From: an uncultured Salinimicrobium sp.
Lineage (GTDB): Bacteria; Bacteroidota; Bacteroidia; Flavobacteriales; Flavobacteriaceae
Reading direction: 5' to 3'
Assembly: GCA_946887075.1 (NCBI GenBank)
Contig: CAMPKA010000032.1
Coordinates: forward strand, 1-8,405
Length of the DNA: 8,405 nucleotides
Of the stretch, positions 1 to 5,870 are shown one piece after another; the first letter of the stretch is position 1; each line of letters begins with the position of its first letter. Under the pieces are notes generated by a model. The model ran no database searches, was not told the DNA's origin, and was given only the letters and a program-made list of their open reading frames with translations. The position numbers and the translations under genes were made by a program.

Positions 1-54
1 CCCCGACCCCCTCGGTGTAAACGAGGTGCTCTGAACCAACTGAGCTAATTGCCC
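1..54 (-). tRNA. tRNA-Val, anticodon UAC (3' part cut by window edge)
   Basis: Read on the minus strand from base 54, this folds as a tRNA. The 5' acceptor strand is GGGCAAT, the D stem is GCTC/GAGC around an AGTTGGTTCA loop, and the anticodon stem CCTCG/CGAGG closes the 7-base loop TTTACAC. The anticodon is therefore TAC (UAC), which reads GUA and gives valine. A variable region GGGTC and the first T-stem bases (GGGG) follow. The T loop, the 3' acceptor strand and the CCA end lie beyond the left edge, so this is 54 bases of an expected 75 or so. A promoter at 102-131 suits it, giving an inferred leader of about 40 bases. Confidence 0.95.
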
Positions 55-101
55 TCAATCTTTTAAGGAACTTATCCAGAGGATCTCTCTGAATGCGGAT
101 G

Positions 102-131
102 CAAATATAGATGCTATTTTCCTTTATGCAA
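102..131 (-). promoter_or_regulatory. Bacteroidota-type promoter for tRNA-Val
   Basis: On the minus strand, TTG (129-131) is followed after exactly 19 bases by TATATTTG (102-109). This matches the Bacteroidota housekeeping sigma consensus TTG/TAnnTTTG in both elements. It sits in the gap between the folC stop and the tRNA and points at the tRNA, with a start expected near base 95. It begins only about 20 bases after the folC stop, and I see no convincing terminator between, so read-through from folC into the tRNA is possible. Confidence 0.75.
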
Positions 132-151
132 AAGATTATTTTTAAAAATGA

Positions 152-1369
152 TCAAATAATCTCAGCGACGGTAAAGGTGCTTCCCCCGACATAGATCAGA
201 TCGTCTTCCTCTGCTACATTTAAGGCAGCTTCCAGTGCCTTCTGAACACTCGGAAAAATCTTTCCCCTCAAACCGTACTGGCTGGCCTTTTCCTGAAGAA
301 CTTCTTCCTGCAGACCGCGCGGCACTGCCGGTTTACAGAAAAAGTAACATGCCTCTTTCGGGAAAAGTGGAAGGATTGCATCCAGATCCTTGTCACTGAC
401 CACCCCAAGGACAATGTACAACTGTTTATATTCCTGATCGTACAACTGCCTGAGTACATATTCAAGACCTTCAGCATTATGGGCGGTGTCTCCTATTACC
501 CGAGGCTTTTCCTGCAGCACATCCCAGCGCCCCCTTAGGCCCGTGTTCTCCCTTACATGGAGAAAACCTTTGGCAACAGCCTCCGAAGGGATATTCCAGC
601 CCTGATCGATCAATACCTCAATAGCCTTAAGAGCTGTTGCCTTATTCCTGTCCTGGTAATATCCTTTTAGGTCACTGTCCGGCAGAAGGCTATCCTGAGG
701 TGCCAGATACAATCGGGCTCCCCTGGCCGCTGCCACTTCCTGAAATACGGGGAGAGTCTCGGGAAGAATTTCTCCGACTACCACTGGTCTGCCTTTTTTT
801 ATAATCCCTGCCTTTTCCCTTGCTATCTCAGGTAAGGAGTGGCCCAAGATGCCAACATGGTCAAAGCCGATATTTGTGATCACCGCGAGTACGGGATCAA
901 TGATGTTTGTTGAATCCAGTCTACCCCCCAGACCCACTTCAATCACGGCTATATCCGTCTCCTCCCTGGCAAAATAATCAAAAGCCATCCCGACGGTCAT
1001 TTCAAAAAAGGAGTAGTTTTCCTGTTCCAGAAAATTCCGGTTCCTGCCTATAAATTCGATCACTGCTTCTTCGGAAATCCCCTGCCCATTCACCCTTATC
1101 CTTTCTTTGAAGTCTTTGAGATGTGGTGAGGTGTATAATCCCACCTTGTAACCGCTCTCCTGTAAAACAGAAGCAAGCATGTGGGAAACCGAACCTTTAC
1201 CGTTGGTCCCTGCGACGTGGATCATCTTCAAATTATGGTGAGGATTCTCAAGATGAGCAACCAGCTTTGTGATATTGGAAAGATCCGCCCTATATGCCTT
1301 TTTTCCTAATTGCTGGTACATGGGCAGTTGCTGGAACATCCAGCTTACAGTCTCCTGATAGGTCAGCAC
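152..1369 (-). CDS. folC: Bifunctional folylpolyglutamate synthase / dihydrofolate synthase
   Basis: A cytoplasmic Mur-ligase-type enzyme that adds glutamate to dihydropteroate and/or to folates using ATP. It is 405 residues, usual for the family. Visible motifs: P-loop GTNGKGS (residues 54-60), SPHL (81-84), EVGLGGRLDSTN (144-155, metal/ATP site region), HVGILG (171-176), EKAGIIK (185-191, holding the lysine that is normally carbamylated), GRWDVL (280-285), DTAHN (294-298) and a C-terminal GGSTFTVAE. The start is GTG at 1367-1369, directly abutting the TAA stop of the tonB-family gene (TAAGTG). This start gives the N-terminus I expect for Flavobacteria (TYQET..WMFQQLPMYQ). GGAG lies only 3 bases before the GTG, so translation is probably coupled to the upstream gene. 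Last gene of the exbB-exbD-tonB-folC set. Whether it has both activities cannot be read from sequence alone. Confidence 0.95.
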   Translation of the reverse strand: MLTYQETVSWMFQQLPMYQQLGKKAYRADLSNITKLVAHLENPHHNLKMIHVAGTNGKGSVSHMLASVLQESGYKVGLYTSPHLKDFKERIRVNGQGISEEAVIEFIGRNRNFLEQENYSFFEMTVGMAFDYFAREETDIAVIEVGLGGRLDSTNIIDPVLAVITNIGFDHVGILGHSLPEIAREKAGIIKKGRPVVVGEILPETLPVFQEVAAARGARLYLAPQDSLLPDSDLKGYYQDRNKATALKAIEVLIDQGWNIPSEAVAKGFLHVRENTGLRGRWDVLQEKPRVIGDTAHNAEGLEYVLRQLYDQEYKQLYIVLGVVSDKDLDAILPLFPKEACYFFCKPAVPRGLQEEVLQEKASQYGLRGKIFPSVQKALEAALNVAEEDDLIYVGGSTFTVAEII

Positions 1370-2191
1370 TTACTCCGAAAGTTTGAAATCGTAAATAATG
1401 GTACCGATTTGGCGGGCCGGGGCCTTTGGATCACTATTGAATCGTGTAGCAAGTGCAGCTCTTTTTGCGGGCTCCATCAAACAAGCCGCGCTGTTGGTGG
1501 TTCCTTTCACACCTGGCACTGCCCGGATGACGGTACCCTGGGGATTGACTTCTATCTGCACCACAACCCGTCCGGATTCATTGCAGTCCTGGACGAATTT
1601 CTCCTTATTCAAGGCTCTGCGTCCTCCCAGGCGATAATTCCCGTCTCCATCGAGTCCAGTCCCGCTTCCATAGTAGGCTTTGGCATTCGGATCTCCCGAA
1701 GGATCTCCTTTGTCCCCTGCGGTTTGATCATTCCCTTCCCCACTACTCTGTGTCCCATCCTGACGCGGCGCATTGAGAATGCTACTCAAAGCATCGGTAG
1801 TGCTTTTATCGGGTTTGGGATCCGGCTTTTTAGCAGGTTCAGGTTTTTCCTCCACAGGTTTTTCAACCTTCTGGACTATGGGCTCTTCCTTTTTCTTCTC
1901 CTGAATAACCGGTGCTGCCTCAATCTCCTGTGTCACTACTTCCTCTTTGATTGAAGTCTCTACAGGCTTTACTTCTGCAGTTGTTTGCTGGGGAGCAGCC
2001 TCAATAGGTTCCTGGGGCTGTTCCACACCACTTCCGGTTTCCATGGTTCCAAAATTGATTGCAATACCGCTCTCCGGAGGAGGATCTAAGTAAGTTAGTC
2101 CGAAAAACAGCAATAAAAGAATAAGCAGGACGTGTATTACGACCGTTATCGCAAAAGATTTTCTTTCATGTTCTGTTTCAAGATACTTCAC
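1370..2191 (-). CDS. TonB-family energy transducer
   Basis: A 273-residue protein expected to span the periplasm and pass ExbB/ExbD-derived energy to outer-membrane TonB-dependent receptors. Residues 1-12 are cytoplasmic and charged. A single membrane helix follows at about 13-35 and carries a histidine at residue 20, the position of the functionally important H20 of E. coli TonB. Residues 37-135 are a Pro/Glu/Lys-rich spacer and 140-185 a Gly/Asp/Ser-rich linker. The C-terminal domain (about 186-273) includes the motif GNYRLGGRRAL and two cysteines (C203, C237). The start is GTG at 2189-2191: an in-frame TAG lies four codons upstream, no other start precedes the membrane helix, and AGGA sits 7 bases before it. 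It lies 45 bases after exbD. A TolA-like role is an alternative, since Bacteroidota members of this family differ from classical TonB. Confidence 0.88.
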   Translation of the reverse strand: MKYLETEHERKSFAITVVIHVLLILLLLFFGLTYLDPPPESGIAINFGTMETGSGVEQPQEPIEAAPQQTTAEVKPVETSIKEEVVTQEIEAAPVIQEKKKEEPIVQKVEKPVEEKPEPAKKPDPKPDKSTTDALSSILNAPRQDGTQSSGEGNDQTAGDKGDPSGDPNAKAYYGSGTGLDGDGNYRLGGRRALNKEKFVQDCNESGRVVVQIEVNPQGTVIRAVPGVKGTTNSAACLMEPAKRAALATRFNSDPKAPARQIGTIIYDFKLSE

Positions 2192-2236
2192 CTGAACATC
2201 CTATCAAACTTGGTTCCACTTTTTCTATCCATGCCG

Positions 2237-2629
2237 CTATTCCGGCCTTACCGCCAATACAATTTTGTACCGGTTTCTATTGGCTATATCCATTACACTT
2301 ACCGCTTTCTCAATCGGTACTCCTTCCTCTGCCCTGAGAATGATTGTCGGGTCCTCCACACCTCCGAGGATCTCCTGCAACCTGTTCTCCAGAGCGCTAT
2401 TGCTCACCCGCTCCTTATTGACATAAATTTGCAGGTCCTTAGTTATACTGACCGCAACATTCTGCTGATTTGTGGTCTTGCCCTTTGCCTTGGGAAGGAT
2501 CAGGTCAAGAGCTTCAGGGGTGACGGCGGGAGAAGTCAGCATAAAGAAGATCAGCAACAGGAAAACGATGTCTGTCATCGAGCTCATGCTGAATTCCGCA
2601 CTGACTTTATTTCTGCCTCTGAGTTTCAT
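2237..2629 (-). CDS. exbD: ExbD/TolR family biopolymer transport protein
   Basis: A 130-residue inner-membrane protein that forms the proton-conducting stator with ExbB. The short cytoplasmic N-terminus is basic (KLRGRNK). One membrane helix spans about residues 20-36. Asp20, at its cytoplasmic edge in SMTDIVFLLL, matches the single essential membrane aspartate of the family (D25 in E. coli ExbD). The rest is a small periplasmic domain of the ExbD/TolR fold (about 40-130) containing ILPKA and the ILRAEEGVPIEKAVSVMD stretch. It starts with ATG one base after the exbB stop (TAA-T-ATG), with no clear Shine-Dalgarno site, so translation coupled to exbB is likely. From sequence alone ExbD and TolR cannot be told apart with certainty; the adjacent TonB-family gene favours ExbD. 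Confidence 0.93.
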   Translation of the reverse strand: MKLRGRNKVSAEFSMSSMTDIVFLLLIFFMLTSPAVTPEALDLILPKAKGKTTNQQNVAVSITKDLQIYVNKERVSNSALENRLQEILGGVEDPTIILRAEEGVPIEKAVSVMDIANRNRYKIVLAVRPE

Positions 2630-2630
2630 A

Positions 2631-3332
2631 TTATGCAGGTTCGTTTAGGAGATCAAGGAAATCAACCGCGGTTGCTTCCATCTGGTGGACAACCTTATCT
2701 GTCTTAACCACCAGGTGATTGTAACCGATATAGGCGATAATACCCACTGCCAAACCGGCAACAGTTGTAGTCATTGCGGTATAGATCCCTTCTGCAAGTA
2801 GTCCCATTTCAGCCTGTCCTCCACTTGTCGACAGGGCATGGAAAGCGATTACCATTCCGATAACAGTACCTAAAAACCCTATCATGGGCGCAGCACCTGC
2901 AATGGTAGCCAGAATAGCTACGTTTTTCTCCAGTTTATAAACCTCGAGCCGACCAGCATTCTCAATGGCTGTATTGATATCTTCAAGGGGGCTTCCAATG
3001 CGGTCCAGGCCTTTGGCCGTGAGTCTTGCGACCGGGGAGTTAGCCTGAGCACATCGTATCCTGGCAGACTCTATATTGCCATGCATCACGCTGTCCTTGA
3101 TCTGGTTCATAAAATTACTGTCCGTCTCCGAAGCTGCCTTTATGGCAAAAAGTCGCTCGAAATAGATGTATATAGCAGCAAATAGTAGAATAAACAAAAT
3201 GATGATAATGATCTGCCCTCCTATCCCGCCACTAAAGAAAAGATCAAACAAGGAAAGGGTTTTTTCTTCTACGACCGGTTCCGTCTCTAGAGCAGCCTGG
3301 GCGAGGCCTTCCTCCTGAAAAAAATATAGCAT
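2631..3332 (-). CDS. exbB: ExbB / MotA-TolQ-ExbB family proton channel
   Basis: A 233-residue inner-membrane component of the energy-transducing stator. It has an N-terminal tail with acidic residues (1-30), then three membrane helices at about 39-59, 137-163 and 180-207. The large cytoplasmic segment between helices 1 and 2 (60-136) is normal for the family. The signature APMIGFLGTVIGM (148-160) with its conserved threonine (T156), and AEGIYTAMTTTVAGLAVGI (180-198), identify a MotA/TolQ/ExbB protein. The tail that precedes helix 1, followed by SGGIGGQII, is a flavour I associate with Flavobacteria. The ATG at 3330-3332 has an A-rich leader and no Shine-Dalgarno site. First gene of the tight exbB-exbD-tonB-folC cluster, with a candidate promoter about 50 bases upstream. 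Confidence 0.94.
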   Translation of the reverse strand: MLYFFQEEGLAQAALETEPVVEEKTLSLFDLFFSGGIGGQIIIIILFILLFAAIYIYFERLFAIKAASETDSNFMNQIKDSVMHGNIESARIRCAQANSPVARLTAKGLDRIGSPLEDINTAIENAGRLEVYKLEKNVAILATIAGAAPMIGFLGTVIGMVIAFHALSTSGGQAEMGLLAEGIYTAMTTTVAGLAVGIIAYIGYNHLVVKTDKVVHQMEATAVDFLDLLNEPA

Positions 3333-3379
3333 TTTTGTGGTTTAGTTTTTTATGTAACGCAAGATCGCGATTTTAATTG

Positions 3380-3409
3380 TAAAGTTAACCAGCCTAAAAT
3401 TTTATACAA
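3380..3409 (-). promoter_or_regulatory. Candidate promoter of the exbB-exbD-tonB-folC cluster
   Basis: On the minus strand TTG (3407-3409) is followed after 19 bases by TAACTTTA (3380-3387), one base off the Bacteroidota -7 consensus TAnnTTTG. It lies in the 105-base gap between the dehydrogenase stop and the exbB ATG and would give a leader of about 40 bases. The remainder of this gap is AT-rich with nothing else I recognise. A CCTC-TGC-GAGG mini-hairpin at 3424-3434, just past the dehydrogenase stop, is too short and lacks a T run, so I do not call it a terminator. Confidence 0.55.
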
Positions 3410-3437
3410 GAATATTTTCGTTTCCCTCGCAGAGGTT

Positions 3438-4664
3438 CTAAACCAGCTGTTTCAGGGCAACTTCAAATGCGGTTCGACTCATGTTGGTCTTGCTGCTATT
3501 GGTGTCGTAGATCTTTTGAATGGCGTTTCTGATTGTCAGGGAGGTATCGTTAAAGATGGCTTCATCGGTCATCTGGACCCGGCGCTCCATAAAATAAGCG
3601 AAGACGCGGGCCATTCCGCAGTTCGCGATGAAGTCCGGGATGACACTGATCTGTTCATCTGTGTACTCCATTATAGGACCAAAGAAAATTTCCTCATCGG
3701 CGAAGGGTACATTAGCCCCGCTGGATATTACCTCAAGACCAGCAGCGATCATTCGGTCGACGTGAGACCGGGTCAAGAGTCGAGAAGCTGCACAGGGGGC
3801 AAAGATTTCGGCTGGCACTGACCAGATACGGGAATCCACTTCTTCATACGAAAGCATTTTGTCACTCTTTAGGCTATTCCCTTTCTTGTCAAGGAAAAAC
3901 TGTTTTATTTCCTCGAATGAAAATCCCTCTTCCTGTATGACACCACCATCACGATCTATGATGCCTACAATCTTTGCTCCCATTTCTGATAAATAAAACG
4001 CGGCAGCCGACCCCACATTGCCAAATCCCTGTACGATCGCTCTTTTTCCAACAACACTCCCCCCGTAAATATCATAGTAATGCCGTACCGCCTCCGCCAC
4101 TCCGTACCCAGTGATCATGTCGGCCACGGTATATTTGCGCCTGACATCGGGCGAATATTTTATGTTCTCAAGAACCTTTATCACTCCCTGACGTAACTGC
4201 CCGATGCGGTTGATTTTATCAGCTTCGGTAGGCTTGAAATGTCCATTAAAAACGCCCTCCTGCGGATGCCATACCCCCGAATCTTCCGTGATGGGAATAA
4301 CTTCGTGTATTTCATCTACGTTAAGATCCCCGCCTGTGCCGTAATAGCTCTTGAGCAAAGGAGACACGGCTTTGTACCACCTCTCAAGAACGCCCTGCTT
4401 TCGTGGGTCCGAAGGGTCAAAATTGATCCCGGACTTTGCTCCTCCGATTGCCGGTCCAGATACAGTAAATTTGACTTCCATCGTCTTGGCAAGAGAAAGC
4501 ACCTCGTTCATATCGAGTCCCTTTCTCATCCGGGTCCCCCCTCCTGCTGCCCCTCCCCTTAAGGAATTGATTACCGCCCAGCCTTCGGCTTCGGTTTCGG
4601 GATCGTTCCAGTGGAAAACGATTTCCGGGGATTTATTCTGATAAACATTGAGTAGTTCTTTCAT
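3438..4664 (-). CDS. Glu/Leu/Phe/Val family amino-acid dehydrogenase
   Basis: A 408-residue cytoplasmic NAD(P)-dependent oxidative deaminase of the Glu/Leu/Phe/Val dehydrogenase superfamily. The N-terminal catalytic domain (about 1-170) has GGAAGGGTRMR (37-47), Lys65 in VKFTV and Lys77 in GGAKSGI. The 12-residue spacing of these lysines matches the substrate-binding and catalytic lysines of the family (K113/K125 in Clostridium glutamate dehydrogenase). Asp113 in GGDLNV is the likely catalytic aspartate. The nucleotide domain has the Rossmann turn GFGNVG (213-218) and an aspartate ending strand 2 (IIDRDGG), which suggests NAD rather than NADP preference. The ATG at 4662-4664 has its own promoter-like upstream sequence. 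Substrate cannot be fixed: glutamate is possible, but motif context (GGDLNVDEIHEV) differs from classical GDH, and branched-chain or aromatic amino acids remain open. Confidence 0.9.
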   Translation of the reverse strand: MKELLNVYQNKSPEIVFHWNDPETEAEGWAVINSLRGGAAGGGTRMRKGLDMNEVLSLAKTMEVKFTVSGPAIGGAKSGINFDPSDPRKQGVLERWYKAVSPLLKSYYGTGGDLNVDEIHEVIPITEDSGVWHPQEGVFNGHFKPTEADKINRIGQLRQGVIKVLENIKYSPDVRRKYTVADMITGYGVAEAVRHYYDIYGGSVVGKRAIVQGFGNVGSAAAFYLSEMGAKIVGIIDRDGGVIQEEGFSFEEIKQFFLDKKGNSLKSDKMLSYEEVDSRIWSVPAEIFAPCAASRLLTRSHVDRMIAAGLEVISSGANVPFADEEIFFGPIMEYTDEQISVIPDFIANCGMARVFAYFMERRVQMTDEAIFNDTSLTIRNAIQKIYDTNSSKTNMSRTAFEVALKQLV

Positions 4665-4685
4665 AATCGTCGGTTATGCTTTTTG

Positions 4686-4715
4686 CAAATATAAAAATCT
4701 CTTAAAGGGCCTGAA
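4686..4715 (-). promoter_or_regulatory. Candidate promoter of the amino-acid dehydrogenase
   Basis: On the minus strand, TATATTTG (4686-4693) is a perfect Bacteroidota -7 element. The -33 element 19 bases upstream is TTC (4713-4715) rather than TTG. The site overlaps the last codons of anmK and predicts a short leader of about 15 bases before the dehydrogenase ATG. It suggests the dehydrogenase is transcribed separately from anmK although the genes are only 37 bases apart. Confidence 0.5.
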
Positions 4716-5808
4716 CCTTTCCAGTACGGGGTCTAAAAACAACTCCAGAAGAATGGTCTTTGGCTGCCCCGGTTACACTACTAAGCACATTGGTCTCCCC
4801 TCTTAGCCGAAGCACGCCGAGGAATGCGAAGATCACGGCTTCCTTGAAGTTAACCAGCTCAGGGGAGGGCACCTTTAATTCCGTATAGGTATTGGCCTGA
4901 ATTTGTTCCAACAGGAATTTATTAAAGGCTCCCCCTCCCGTTACCAAAGCTTTTTTTCTTGCACCTGTCATGGTTCGGGAAATTTGCATTGCAATATGTA
5001 GGCTAAAGGTCGCCAGGGCTGACAGGATATCCGAAGAAGATTTCAGCAGGGGAAAGATTTCCCTCCTCACCCATTCAATTCCCAAGGATTTCGGCGGATT
5101 TTCCTGATAAAATTGAAGTCCGTTTAATGATTGGAGAAGCCCCTCATCGATTCTACCTGATCTGGCCATTGCTCCATTTCTGTCATAGGGATGACCCAAT
5201 TTATTGGCCAGGAAATTCAATACCGTATTTACAGGACAAATATCATAGGCAATCCTCCTTCCTAATTCCATAGTTGAAATATTGGCAAACCCCCCAAGGT
5301 TAAGGCAGTAATCATAGTTGGCAAAAAGAAGCTGGTCTCCGATAGGAACCAAAGGGGCTCCCTGCCCGCCCAGAGCCACATCCTGAACCCTGAAATCACA
5401 CACTACTGTTATTCCCAGCAGGTCAGCCAGGCCTGGAAGGTTACCGATCTGCAGGGTACGCCCCTTTTCCGGCTCATGTTTAATAGTATGTCCATGACTG
5501 CAAACCGCCTCGACCTCCTGTAGATTATGTTTCAGGATAAACTCCCGCACAACTCGGGCGAGATAGCGTGTATACTCATCATTCAGGTCTTCGAGATATT
5601 CCTCTTCGAGAGTATCTGCCATCTGCAGGTCCTCCACCCATCCGGGAGGATAAGCCACAGTCTCTGCGGGTCCTAAATGAAAGTTCCAGTTAGACGATTT
5701 TTCGAAGCTGACACAGGCCAGATCGATGCCATCAAGGGAGGTCCCGGACATCACTCCGATAACGTTGTAGTTATTTTTGTTCACGGACGTAAAAATAGGC
5801 AAGTCCAT
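4702..5808 (-). CDS. anmK: Anhydro-N-acetylmuramic acid kinase
   Basis: Cytoplasmic kinase of peptidoglycan recycling: it opens the 1,6-anhydro ring of anhMurNAc and phosphorylates it to MurNAc-6-phosphate with ATP. From ATG 5806-5808 it is 368 residues. Motifs: GVMSGTSLDG (18-27, ATP site), SHGHT (104-108), DFRVQDVALGGQGAPLVP (138-155, with the catalytic-base Asp143), LNLGGFANIS (169-178), YDICPVN (188-194), TGGGAFN (290-296) and a GAAKDHSSG C-terminus typical of Bacteroidota forms. Start choice is open. The reading frame extends upstream to a TTG at 5847, but that would overlap the promoters, so I reject it. A GTG at 5782-5784 (360 residues, beginning NKNNYNVIGVMSG) fits the usual family N-terminus better than the ATG chosen here, and neither has a Shine-Dalgarno site. 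Divergent from the acyl-CoA dehydrogenase gene. The MurQ etherase partner is not in the window. Confidence 0.93.
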   Translation of the reverse strand: MDLPIFTSVNKNNYNVIGVMSGTSLDGIDLACVSFEKSSNWNFHLGPAETVAYPPGWVEDLQMADTLEEEYLEDLNDEYTRYLARVVREFILKHNLQEVEAVCSHGHTIKHEPEKGRTLQIGNLPGLADLLGITVVCDFRVQDVALGGQGAPLVPIGDQLLFANYDYCLNLGGFANISTMELGRRIAYDICPVNTVLNFLANKLGHPYDRNGAMARSGRIDEGLLQSLNGLQFYQENPPKSLGIEWVRREIFPLLKSSSDILSALATFSLHIAMQISRTMTGARKKALVTGGGAFNKFLLEQIQANTYTELKVPSPELVNFKEAVIFAFLGVLRLRGETNVLSSVTGAAKDHSSGVVFRPRTGKVQAL

Positions 5809-5838
5809 TGAAAAAATGGCTGTAATAAGGTATCTTTG
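5808..5838 (+). promoter_or_regulatory. Promoter of the acyl-CoA dehydrogenase gene
   Basis: On the plus strand TTG (5808-5810) is followed after 20 bases by TATCTTTG (5831-5838), a full match to the Bacteroidota consensus. The start is expected near 5845, giving a leader of about 26 bases. AGGA at 5861-5864 is a modest Shine-Dalgarno site 6 bases before the ATG. The -33 element touches the proposed anmK start codon. Confidence 0.7.
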
Positions 5839-5854
5839 GCTTCCCAATTTTCAA
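5825..5854 (-). promoter_or_regulatory. Candidate divergent promoter of anmK
   Basis: On the minus strand TTG (5852-5854) is followed after 19 bases by TACCTTAT (5825-5832), which keeps TAnnTT but lacks the final TG. It overlaps the plus-strand promoter by most of its length. If real, its start near 5818 excludes the TTG start of the longest anmK reading frame and leaves the ATG at 5808 or the GTG at 5784. Confidence 0.4.
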
Positions 5855-5870
5855 CTAAAAAGGATACGGA

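Noticed and set aside
138..150. AT palindrome ATTTTTAAAAAT after folC
   Set aside because: Made only of A/T with no GC stem; a weak structure that does not qualify as a rho-independent terminator.
1310..1954. Plus-strand reading frame of 214 codons opposite folC/tonB
   Set aside because: It is antisense to well-supported genes, has a low-complexity composition (Phe/Leu/Ile-rich mirror of the Pro/Glu/Lys-rich spacer), and matches no family. It is a shadow of the tonB-family gene.
2132..2707. Plus-strand reading frame of 191 codons spanning the tonB-exbD-exbB boundaries
   Set aside because: It runs antisense across three real genes with no promoter, and its sequence has no recognisable motif.
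3424..3434. Small hairpin CCTC-TGC-GAGG after the amino-acid dehydrogenase stop
   Set aside because: The stem is only 4 bp and is not followed by a T run on the minus strand, so a terminator call is not supported.
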